Positions 19,553 through 26,976 of a stretch of DNA of 64,000 nt are shown here, one piece after another; position 1 is the first letter of the stretch, and each line of letters starts with the position of its first letter. The DNA lies in contig NZ_CP094997.1 of assembly GCF_022869785.1 (NCBI RefSeq), positions 1,798,001 through 1,862,000 of the forward strand, in the 5' to 3' direction. The translations under genes were made by a program, and so were the position numbers. The DNA is from Dyadobacter chenwenxiniae (GTDB lineage: Bacteria; Bacteroidota; Bacteroidia; Cytophagales; Spirosomataceae). A model generated the notes under the pieces. That model saw only the letters and a program-made list of their open reading frames with translations, ran no database searches and was not told where the DNA came from.

Positions 19553-21082
19553 ATGAAGCGAATATTCATATATATCACAAGCATCGCCATCCTCGCAGGC
19601 GCAAGTTCATGCGATAAAGGCTTCGAAGATGTGAACAAAAATCCTGTTCTGGCTACAAGCATTGATCCGGTTTATCTTTTTTCCAATGCGGAATTCGGGT
19701 CCGCTATTGCTACGCAGTATTATCAAATGCAGATTGTTCAGCAAATCAACTCGCCTTATACAGGCGTAATGGAAGGCGGCAATCACAATACGGTGTATGA
19801 CCCGAATTCTAATGCAAATTTCAATTCACTGTATGTTCAAAACGGACCGGTGAACCTGCTGACTACGGTAATTGCCCAAACCAAAGACAATCCTGCACGC
19901 TCCAACCTGTACAACATGTCACGGATCTGGAAAGCCTATGTATTTATGGTTTTGGTAGATACCTATGGCGATGTACCCTATTTCGATGCTGGAAAGGCGT
20001 TTTTGGAAGGTATTAATCTTCCAAAATATGACGATCAAAAACTGATTTACGAGGATATTCTCAAAGAACTCGAGGAAGGCACCAAGGCATTGGACGCATC
20101 TAAACCGATTGAAACCGGCGATCTGTTTTACAAAGGGAATATTGGACAATGGAAAAAATTAGGCAACTCACTCCTGCTTCGTGCAGCGATGCGTTATTCC
20201 AAAATTGACGTAGCCAAGGCAAAGCAGTATGTGGCAAAAGCGACAGACGCAGCGGCGGGAGGACTGCAAAGTTCCAATGCTGATAATGCGCTGATCTCCT
20301 TCAATAGCACATTTAACCATCCATTGGCTGGCTATTTCCAGGGAACGGAAAGAGGTAATGTTTACATGGGTAAAGCTTTCATTGACTACCTGAAAACGAC
20401 CAAAGATCCCCGGCTGAAAGTTATCGCCGTGATGTATGAAGTGCCGGGCAACCCGCTTGCCACCGCAGGCGCAGAAAATACCAATCCCGCCAGCCAGGAA
20501 GGAATGCCCTACGGATACAACGAATCTACGGTTGCCAATGCACCCGGTTTTCCAGGAAAGATTGGTTCTGCATTCAAATATTCTCAGATTAACCGCCGGA
20601 CGGTAGGAAAAATCGATGCACCTGAGTTCTTCATTACTTACTCACAAACGTCCCTGCTATTGGCCGAAGCGGTGCAAAGAGGCTGGGCTACCGGCAATGT
20701 GAGAGCAATATACGAAGCGGGAGTAAAAGCACATATGGCCCAAATAGCGACATACGACGTGCTGGCAACCATTCCGACAGCCAGCCAGGACGAATACATT
20801 ACTGCCAATCCTTTAGTTCCGGCAAAAGCGCTGGAACAAATTAACAACCAGTACTGGGTTTCGTCCTTCCTGAATGGTTCCGAAGCTTGGGCAAACTTCC
20901 GCAGAAGCGGTTTCCCGACATTGCCTGTCAACACCTATCCCGGCAAAGATCCTTCGGTGAAAGACTTCATCCGCAGACTGGTGTATCCGGTGCGTGAAAG
21001 GTCTGTGAATGAGGCGAACTATAACGCAGCCGTTGCTAGAATGGGCCCAGATGAACTGGGGGACGCCTGTTTTTTGGGATAA
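19553..21082 (+). CDS. SusD/RagB-family nutrient-binding outer-membrane lipoprotein (SusD-like_2 type)
   Basis: 509 residues from the ATG at 19553. The open frame extends back to 19427 only through tandem repeats, and the true start is marked by the signal peptide MKRIFIYITSIAILAG with lipobox ASSC. DKGFEDVNKNP and the C-terminal YPVRERSVNEANYNAAVARMG are hallmarks of SusD-like_2. It acts with the STN-type SusC at the cell surface. It is probably in the same operon as the downstream RraA-like and enolase-family genes, which suggests a sugar-acid or related hydroxy-acid ligand (inference). Confidence 0.93.
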   Translation: MKRIFIYITSIAILAGASSCDKGFEDVNKNPVLATSIDPVYLFSNAEFGSAIATQYYQMQIVQQINSPYTGVMEGGNHNTVYDPNSNANFNSLYVQNGPVNLLTTVIAQTKDNPARSNLYNMSRIWKAYVFMVLVDTYGDVPYFDAGKAFLEGINLPKYDDQKLIYEDILKELEEGTKALDASKPIETGDLFYKGNIGQWKKLGNSLLLRAAMRYSKIDVAKAKQYVAKATDAAAGGLQSSNADNALISFNSTFNHPLAGYFQGTERGNVYMGKAFIDYLKTTKDPRLKVIAVMYEVPGNPLATAGAENTNPASQEGMPYGYNESTVANAPGFPGKIGSAFKYSQINRRTVGKIDAPEFFITYSQTSLLLAEAVQRGWATGNVRAIYEAGVKAHMAQIATYDVLATIPTASQDEYITANPLVPAKALEQINNQYWVSSFLNGSEAWANFRRSGFPTLPVNTYPGKDPSVKDFIRRLVYPVRERSVNEANYNAAVARMGPDELGDACFLG

Positions 21083-21130
21083 ATAAAACCATTGATAATA
21101 TTCTTAGTCAAAACCAACCCTTAATTATTT

Positions 21131-22063
21131 ATGTTAAAACGAAATCTGTTTACCGGAGCGCTCCTGCTCCTGGCTCTGGCCTCGCAGGCGCAATCCATCT
21201 CGCCTACGCCGGACCAAATCAAGGCTTACACGTCGGCGTGGAAAGGTGAGCGTTCCGCAGATGGCCGCCCGAGAGTGTCAGATGCGATCCTTGCCAGATT
21301 GAAAAACATTTCCATGGAGGAAGCCTGGGGTGTTTTGAGAAACAAAGGCTATCATAACCAATTTGAGGGCGAATGGCAGCTCATCTATCCGGACAGCGCC
21401 ATGACCGGCAGGGTTGTAACAGCCCAATATGTGCCTTCTCGTCCTGATTTAGAGGCTTTGGTGAAAGAAACCGGCAAAAAAGAAGGCCGCGTACAAACGG
21501 GCGGCACCAACTCCTGGCCCATTGACGTGCTTAAAGACGGCGACGTTTACGTGGCGGACGGCTATGGGAAAATCGCTGATGGAACATTGATCGGTGATAA
21601 TCTGGGAAACTCCATTTATGCCAAATCAAAGCGCGGCGTGATTTTCTACGGCTCTGTGCGGGATGTGGAAGGATTGAGTGAGATCAAAGGCTTTAATGCC
21701 TGGATGAAAGGCCAGGACCCCTCCTATATCCAGCAAATGATGCTTACTAACATCAATACACCTATCCGTATCGGCCGTGCTATTGTGCTTCCTGGGGATG
21801 TGGTTTTAGCTAAAAAATATGGCACTGTCTTCATTCCTGCTCATTTGGCGGAAGAACTCGTGCTAACCTCGGAAGTCACTGCCCTGCGGGACGAGTTTGG
21901 TCATTTAAGACTGAAAGAAGGAAAATATACGCCTGGCGAAATCGATACAAAATGGTCTGACATGATCCAGAAGGACTTTTTGAACTGGGTGAACAATTAT
22001 CCGGGCAAACTTCCCATGACAAAAAAGGAACTGGACGATTACCTGAAAGAAAGAAATTACTAA
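21131..22063 (+). CDS. Exported RraA-family protein (HMG/CHA aldolase-like)
   Basis: 310 residues with a clear Sec signal peptide (MLKRNLFTGALLLLALASQAQS). The core matches the RraA fold: GDVYVADGYGKIADGTLIGDNLGNSIYAKSKRGVIFYGSVRDVEGL. It keeps the Arg-Asp pair (R177, D178) that is catalytic in 4-hydroxy-4-methyl-2-oxoglutarate/oxaloacetate aldolases of this family, whereas true RraA proteins regulate RNase E. An N-terminal region of about 75 residues and a C-terminal helical tail extend beyond the usual 160-200 residue core. The signal peptide and the neighbouring dehydratase argue for an extracytoplasmic aldolase rather than an RNase regulator. The metal-binding motif is altered (LAKKYGTVFIP). 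Confidence 0.8.
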   Translation: MLKRNLFTGALLLLALASQAQSISPTPDQIKAYTSAWKGERSADGRPRVSDAILARLKNISMEEAWGVLRNKGYHNQFEGEWQLIYPDSAMTGRVVTAQYVPSRPDLEALVKETGKKEGRVQTGGTNSWPIDVLKDGDVYVADGYGKIADGTLIGDNLGNSIYAKSKRGVIFYGSVRDVEGLSEIKGFNAWMKGQDPSYIQQMMLTNINTPIRIGRAIVLPGDVVLAKKYGTVFIPAHLAEELVLTSEVTALRDEFGHLRLKEGKYTPGEIDTKWSDMIQKDFLNWVNNYPGKLPMTKKELDDYLKERNY

Positions 22064-22084
22064 GGCTTTTGGCGGGCAGCAGTT

Positions 22085-22305
22085 AGCTTTCGGCGGTCAG
22101 CTTTCGGCCGTCAGCCGCCGATACAGTAAAGTGTAAAATCATGTTAACAAAATGCCCGAAAGCTGACGCTTCCGAATGCCGACAGCTGACAGCCATCCGC
22201 TTTCGGCCGTCAATACAGTAAAGTGTAAAATCCTATTAACAACAAGCTCGAAAGCTGATGCCAGCCTATGGCCTAATGCCGACAGCCGAACGCCGACAGC
22301 CGAAC
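22085..22305. repeat. Cluster of short direct repeats before the enolase-family gene
   Basis: Several repeat types are nested. AGCTTTCGGCSGTC occurs twice in tandem (22085-22112). A 20-base element starting ATACAGTAAAGTG recurs at 22121 and 22213, each time after CTTTCGGCCGTCA. GCCGACAGCCGAAC occurs twice in tandem (22278-22305). The repeats lack stops in one frame, giving a false 54-codon extension of the next gene. Confidence 0.8.
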
Positions 22306-22337
22306 GCCCAGCCGACAGCCCTAAAAATCTAACGCAA

Positions 22338-23822
22338 ATGAAAAGCATTTTAACAGACATTATTGCTTCGAACAAACAAGTTGAACAGGCCGAAAAAGTA
22401 GCGACCGCTGCTGAGATCAATAACCCTTTGACGAAAGACAGCCGCCGTAATTTTTTGCGGAAAACGGCCGTTGGCGGAATTGCATTGGGCAGCTTTATGT
22501 CCATGTCAACCGAAGACACCATTGCCCAGGCCACTTCCAAAGTGAACCGCGCCTCGAAGCCTTCCGAATTAAAAATCACCGACTTGCGCTATTGCATTGT
22601 ACAAAATGTAGGACGCACGCCGATCATTCGCATTGATACCAACCAGGGAATTTATGGTTTGGGGGAAGTCCGCGACGGTGCCGACGAGCGGTATGCATTG
22701 TTTTTGAAAGCCCATTTATTGGGACAAAACCCCTGCAATGTGGAGCAGCTTTTCAAATCGATCAAGCAGTTTGGTTACCATGGCCGACAGGCTGGTGGTG
22801 TCTGCGGGGTTGAAATGGCGCTTTGGGACCTTTGCGGAAAAGCTTACAATGTACCTTGCTGGCAGCTTCTGGGCGGCCGTTACCGGGATAAAGTGCGCCT
22901 TTATGCGGACACGCCGGAATCCAATGATTTGAATGAGTTCAAAGAAAAAATCAAATTCCGGACGCAGGACCAGGGTTATACCTGGCTGAAAATGGACGTT
23001 TCCATCGGGATGCTGCGGAATAATGAGAATAGCGTCGTCAACAACAAGTTCTGGGGCGGAGGCTTTTCGCAATGGGCAGGTGATTACCATTCCTATGCAA
23101 ACACGAAGCACCCTTTCACTGCGATTCAGATCACACCCAAAGGTTTGGACGAAATGGCCAAAGTCGTTGAAGACGTGCGGAGCGTCGTAGGTTACGAGAT
23201 TCCGCTCTCCACAGACCATTATGGCCATTTCGACCTTAATAATGGCATTCGTCTGGGCAAAGCTCTGGACAAATATCGACTCGCATGGCTGGAAGACATG
23301 GTGCCCTGGGAATATACAGACCAGTGGAAAACCATTTCGGACGCGCTGGAAACACCTACGCTTACCGGCGAGGACATTTACCTGAAAGAAGGTTTCAAAG
23401 CACTGATCGATAAGCGCGCTGTGGACATTGTGCACCCAGACCTGGCCTCGTCGGGTGGCTTGCTGGAAACTAAGCGCATCGGCGATTATGCGGAGGATAA
23501 CGGGATCGCGATGGCAATGCACTTTGCCGGAACGCCGGTTAGTTTTATGGCCAATGTTCATTGCGCAGCCGCCACGCAAAACTTCCTGGCGCTGGAACAC
23601 CATTCGGTGGATGTGCCTTGGTGGGAAAGTCTGGTCAAAACGACCGACGGCCGTAAGCTGATCGATAAAGGTTACGCGCCCGTGCCATTGGACGCGCCCG
23701 GACTGGGCATAGAACTGAACGAAGAAGAAGTCAAAAAACACTTGAATCCAAAAGACAAAAGCTTCTTCGCGCCTACGCCGGACTGGAACGAAAAACGCTC
23801 CCACGATCGGTTGTGGAGCTAG
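22338..23822 (+). CDS. Tat-exported mandelate racemase/enolase-superfamily dehydratase
   Basis: 494 residues from the ATG at 22338; the upstream frame is repeat-derived. A twin-arginine signal (SRRNFLRK, R36-R37) precedes a hydrophobic stretch and AQA. The barrel carries the superfamily set K218 (WLKMD), D293, E319 (WLEDM), E345 (GEDI) and H395 (MHFAGTP). This is as expected for Mg-dependent proton abstraction from a sugar acid or related carboxylate. The D-galactonate-type D-x-H motif is not kept exactly (DHYGH). Next to an RraA-like aldolase, a dehydration-then-cleavage route outside the cytoplasm is plausible but inferred. The stop codon lies inside an AGCT repeat. Confidence 0.88.
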   Translation: MKSILTDIIASNKQVEQAEKVATAAEINNPLTKDSRRNFLRKTAVGGIALGSFMSMSTEDTIAQATSKVNRASKPSELKITDLRYCIVQNVGRTPIIRIDTNQGIYGLGEVRDGADERYALFLKAHLLGQNPCNVEQLFKSIKQFGYHGRQAGGVCGVEMALWDLCGKAYNVPCWQLLGGRYRDKVRLYADTPESNDLNEFKEKIKFRTQDQGYTWLKMDVSIGMLRNNENSVVNNKFWGGGFSQWAGDYHSYANTKHPFTAIQITPKGLDEMAKVVEDVRSVVGYEIPLSTDHYGHFDLNNGIRLGKALDKYRLAWLEDMVPWEYTDQWKTISDALETPTLTGEDIYLKEGFKALIDKRAVDIVHPDLASSGGLLETKRIGDYAEDNGIAMAMHFAGTPVSFMANVHCAAATQNFLALEHHSVDVPWWESLVKTTDGRKLIDKGYAPVPLDAPGLGIELNEEEVKKHLNPKDKSFFAPTPDWNEKRSHDRLWS

Positions 23823-23839
23823 CTAGCTAGCTAGCTAGC
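23817..23839. repeat. AGCT tetranucleotide repeat across a stop codon
   Basis: More than five AGCT units run over the TAG stop (23820-23822) of the enolase-family gene. Because the period is four, TAG appears in every frame within 12 bases, so slippage could not abolish termination. Confidence 0.9.
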
Positions 23840-23843
23840 ATTT

Positions 23844-23876
23844 AGACTTGCTAAGTCTTGAAGACTTAGCAAGTCT
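23844..23876. repeat. Palindrome on the 3' side of the transposase gene (REP-like)
   Basis: Perfect 16-base arms (AGACTTGCTAAGTCTT and its complement) with a 1-base loop. It lies 10 bases beyond the transposase stop codon. The same palindrome is found at 24573-24605 on the other side of the gene. Confidence 0.9.
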
Positions 23877-23885
23877 CTTCCCAAT

Positions 23886-24569
23886 TTAATCTTCAATTGT
23901 CAAGTGTTCAATGACTTGCTCGTCAAGACCCTGCGCATGAAACTTAATAAATTCAATTTTTCCGCCGAACCATTCCAGCAGCTCCATTTTTTTCAAACTA
24001 GACTTTCTGTCTTCTAGGATTCTACGATAAGAACTCCATTCATAAGTCCTGTAATCCAGTTTATCAAATCCATGATGCCTCAATTGGTGATGTATATAAT
24101 AAACCATCCTCGAAAAATAGATGTCATTATCAACAAGCTTTCTTCTGAAAAATTTTTGAAACAAACTGCCGCTGCGCCCTTCCTGAATATTGATGCTTTT
24201 CGCATAACTCATAAAGAAACGCCGAAAAAGTTCACTGACAATTTCCCCTACGCTCAGCTTTGAAATATCGGTCTTGGAAGGAAACCCTTTCGCCTTGACT
24301 TCAAACTCGCTGAAGGGCTTGATTCTTACGAGCAAGTGAAAATGGTTGGGCATAAGACAATATGCGTAGGTATCAACATACCCAGACAAGTATTCGTCGT
24401 ATCTCTTGAGAAAATGAATATAATTTCTATTCTGAAAGAAAATCTTTTCTGTATTGTTTCCACGGTTATAAATGTGATAGAAACATCCTTCTTGCAGTAT
24501 ACAATGCATTGGTCCTGACATAATATTTTTTAGTTTATGCTTTGGACGAAAGTTGTTGTAAAAAGTCAC
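23886..24569 (-). CDS. REP-associated tyrosine transposase (Y1/HUH, IS200-like fold)
   Basis: Up to 227 residues. The start may be the Met at 24569 or, more likely by family alignment, MSGPMHCI at 24521. The HUH metal site is H76-F-H78 in CLMPNHFHLLVRI, and the probable nucleophile is Tyr158 in MVYYIHHQL. These enzymes cut single-stranded DNA at hairpins. The gene is bracketed by two copies of one 15-16 base palindrome, as in REP/RAYT systems where the palindrome is the enzyme's substrate. The gene appears intact. It lies against neighbouring operons and may be domesticated rather than an active insertion sequence. Confidence 0.88.
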   Translation of the reverse strand: MTFYNNFRPKHKLKNIMSGPMHCILQEGCFYHIYNRGNNTEKIFFQNRNYIHFLKRYDEYLSGYVDTYAYCLMPNHFHLLVRIKPFSEFEVKAKGFPSKTDISKLSVGEIVSELFRRFFMSYAKSINIQEGRSGSLFQKFFRRKLVDNDIYFSRMVYYIHHQLRHHGFDKLDYRTYEWSSYRRILEDRKSSLKKMELLEWFGGKIEFIKFHAQGLDEQVIEHLTIED

Positions 24570-24572
24570 TAA

Positions 24573-24605
24573 AGACTTGCTAAGTCTTATAGACTTAGCA
24601 AGTCT
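24573..24605. repeat. Palindrome on the 5' side of the transposase gene (REP-like)
   Basis: Perfect 15-base arms (AGACTTGCTAAGTCT and complement) with loop TAT, 4 bases from the upstream candidate start of the transposase. Same arms as the copy at 23844-23876; only the loop differs. Confidence 0.9.
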
Positions 24606-24663
24606 AGACGCCCTTTGTAACCATTATTTCGCTATTTTGCGTTCTTCACACCCATTACTGACG

Positions 24664-26937
24664 ATGAAGAATCTCCGAAATGTACTTTTCTACACGATTA
24701 CAATTGGTGCCTTTTCTACCTTACTTTACTTCTTTATCCGGCAAGGCCAAACACTCGAAAACACTGATTTACTGGCCAATAACCCTCTGCCGACGACGTC
24801 TTCCTGGGACCAGTTCTCAGACACTTTCAGCCACAACCTCACCCACCCGCTTGCGACGCTGCTCTTGCAGATCATTACTATTATTCTGGTAGCACGCGTT
24901 TTTGCCTGGCTTTGTAAATCGATCGGTCAACCAACCGTGATAGGTGAAATCGCAGCTGGAATTTTCCTCGGGCCTTCCTTACTCGGCATGTATTTCCCGG
25001 AATTTTCGACATTCCTTTTCCCTGCGCAGTCGCTGGGTAATTTGCAGTTCCTGAGTCAGGTCGGACTAATCCTTTTCATGTTTATCATTGGAATGGAGCT
25101 GGATCTTAAAGTCTTGAAAACCAAAGCACAGGAAGCCATAGTGATCAGCCATGCAAGCATTATCCTGCCTTTTGCGCTGGGTGTCGGACTTGCGCTCTAT
25201 ATATACCAACAATTCGCGCCTGATGGCATCAGCTTCCTATCATTCTCGCTTTTCATTGGTATAGCCCTGAGTATCACGGCATTTCCTGTCCTGGCCCGGA
25301 TTGTTCAGGAAAGAGGACTGTCGCGCACGAAGCTGGGTATGATGGTGATCACCTGCGCGGCCACCGACGACATTACAGCCTGGTGCATCCTCGCCGCTGT
25401 CATCGCGATCGTTAAAGCGGGTGATTTCGTGAGCTCCATTTATACGATCATTCTCGCAGCAGCCTATGTTGTTTTCATGCTGAAAGTGTTGAAACCTGTT
25501 TTGAAACGCCTTGGTGATCATTATTCTTATAAGGAAGGATTGACCAAACCTGTGGTCGGTCTGTTTTTCCTGGTGCTGATGTTCTCCGCCTATTGTACGG
25601 AAGTCATCGGCATCCATGCGCTGTTTGGTGCATTTATGGCGGGAGTGATCATGCCTCCGAATCAGAGCTTCCGTAACATTTTTATAGAGAAAGTGGAAGA
25701 CGTTTCCATGGTGCTCCTTTTACCGCTCTTCTTCGTTTTCACGGGTTTGCGGACACAAATCGGCTTACTGAATGATCCCTATCTGTGGGAAATTACAGGC
25801 CTCATCATTTTAGCCGCCGTAACCGGAAAGTTTATCGGAAGTGCTGTTGCTGCACGATTTGTGAACCAATCCTGGCGCGATAGCCTGATCATCGGGTCAC
25901 TCATGAATACGCGCGGGCTCATGGAGCTGGTCGTGCTGAACATTGGTTACGACATTGGCGTCCTGTCCCCCGAAATCTTTGCAATGATGGTCATTATGGC
26001 GCTGGCAACCACTTGTATGACAGGCCCGGCGCTCGATCTGATCGACCGGTTCCTGCCCGAACAGAAATGGGAAGCATTTACCCAAAAAAATGAAGATTCG
26101 AGATTTTCCATCCTCATTGCATTTGCAAGCCCGCAAGGCGGACGCAAAATGCTGCGCCTGGCTTATCATTTCATCCAAAAACAATTCGCCTCACACCACA
26201 TTACTGCATTGCATCTGTCTCCGAGCAGTTATTTGAGTCAGGTTAACACCGAAGAATATCAGTTGGAAACATTTCGACCGATCACCGAGGAAGCCGCCGC
26301 GCTGGACATAAGTTTCGCTTCGCTTTTCAAGCCTTCCCAAGAAATTGAGCACGACATTATCGAGACAGCTAATGCTGGAGAATACGATATGCTTATGATA
26401 GGAATCGGCCGAACCGTTTTCGAAGGGACATTTTTAGGCAAAATCCTCGGTTTCACCTCCAAAATCATCAGCCGTGAAAGGCTTTTTGACACCATTACCG
26501 GAAAAGAAAAGCTCTTTCATGCAGACGTGTTCGACGAGCGCACAACACACATTATCAAGTCCGTAAAGATCCCGGTCGGAATTCTGATCGAGAAAAACCT
26601 GAAACATGTTAACAATATCTTCGTCCCGATCTTTTCACCCGACGATAGCGTTTTATTCCAATTCGTCAAAAAGCTGGCTTTGCAGGAAAACATTTACCTG
26701 ACCATCATGGACCCGACCAACGCGGCCAGTAAATCAACTGAGATTCAGGCTGAGCTGCAAGCAATTAATGAGCTGGACAACGGCCGCATGAGGTTGCTGC
26801 ACGAGAATGTCCTTGAAAAAGATTTCCTACAGGAAAAGGATCTTATGATCATCAGCCTCGACAGCTGGAAAAAGGCCGTTGAGTCTCACAGCCTCTGGTT
26901 GTCGCATTCGCCGTCTGTTTTGATCGTGCGGGGATAA
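24664..26937 (+). CDS. Cation:proton antiporter (CPA2/KefB-like) with cytoplasmic stress-protein-like tail
   Basis: 757 residues from the ATG at 24664; the frame continues upstream only into the transposase palindrome. About 12-13 membrane segments span residues 10-465, with family motifs IGEIAAGIFLGPSLLG, GLILFMFIIGMELDL, ITAFPVLARIVQERGL and the acidic pair TDDITAWC that binds the exchanged cation. The C-terminal 280 residues (DSRFSILIAFASPQGGRKM, DMLMIGIGRTVFEGTFLG) resemble two universal-stress-like modules, as in plant CHX-type exchangers. It would exchange K+ or Na+ for protons in the inner membrane. The next gene starts 39 bases downstream. Confidence 0.9.
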   Translation: MKNLRNVLFYTITIGAFSTLLYFFIRQGQTLENTDLLANNPLPTTSSWDQFSDTFSHNLTHPLATLLLQIITIILVARVFAWLCKSIGQPTVIGEIAAGIFLGPSLLGMYFPEFSTFLFPAQSLGNLQFLSQVGLILFMFIIGMELDLKVLKTKAQEAIVISHASIILPFALGVGLALYIYQQFAPDGISFLSFSLFIGIALSITAFPVLARIVQERGLSRTKLGMMVITCAATDDITAWCILAAVIAIVKAGDFVSSIYTIILAAAYVVFMLKVLKPVLKRLGDHYSYKEGLTKPVVGLFFLVLMFSAYCTEVIGIHALFGAFMAGVIMPPNQSFRNIFIEKVEDVSMVLLLPLFFVFTGLRTQIGLLNDPYLWEITGLIILAAVTGKFIGSAVAARFVNQSWRDSLIIGSLMNTRGLMELVVLNIGYDIGVLSPEIFAMMVIMALATTCMTGPALDLIDRFLPEQKWEAFTQKNEDSRFSILIAFASPQGGRKMLRLAYHFIQKQFASHHITALHLSPSSYLSQVNTEEYQLETFRPITEEAAALDISFASLFKPSQEIEHDIIETANAGEYDMLMIGIGRTVFEGTFLGKILGFTSKIISRERLFDTITGKEKLFHADVFDERTTHIIKSVKIPVGILIEKNLKHVNNIFVPIFSPDDSVLFQFVKKLALQENIYLTIMDPTNAASKSTEIQAELQAINELDNGRMRLLHENVLEKDFLQEKDLMIISLDSWKKAVESHSLWLSHSPSVLIVRG

Positions 26938-26976
26938 GTATTTATTTTACAGAAGCGACGACAGCATCCGAAACAT

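Noticed and set aside
22176..22337. N-terminal extension of the enolase-family protein
   Set aside because: It is made of intergenic repeats; the ATG at 22338 gives a Tat signal peptide at a normal distance.
23886..24569. Complete insertion sequence with target-site duplication
   Set aside because: The flanking palindromes are hairpin substrates, not IS terminal repeats, and no duplicated target was found.
24577..24663. Upstream start of the cation antiporter
   Set aside because: It would begin inside the transposase palindrome; the ATG at 24664 starts directly before the first membrane segment.
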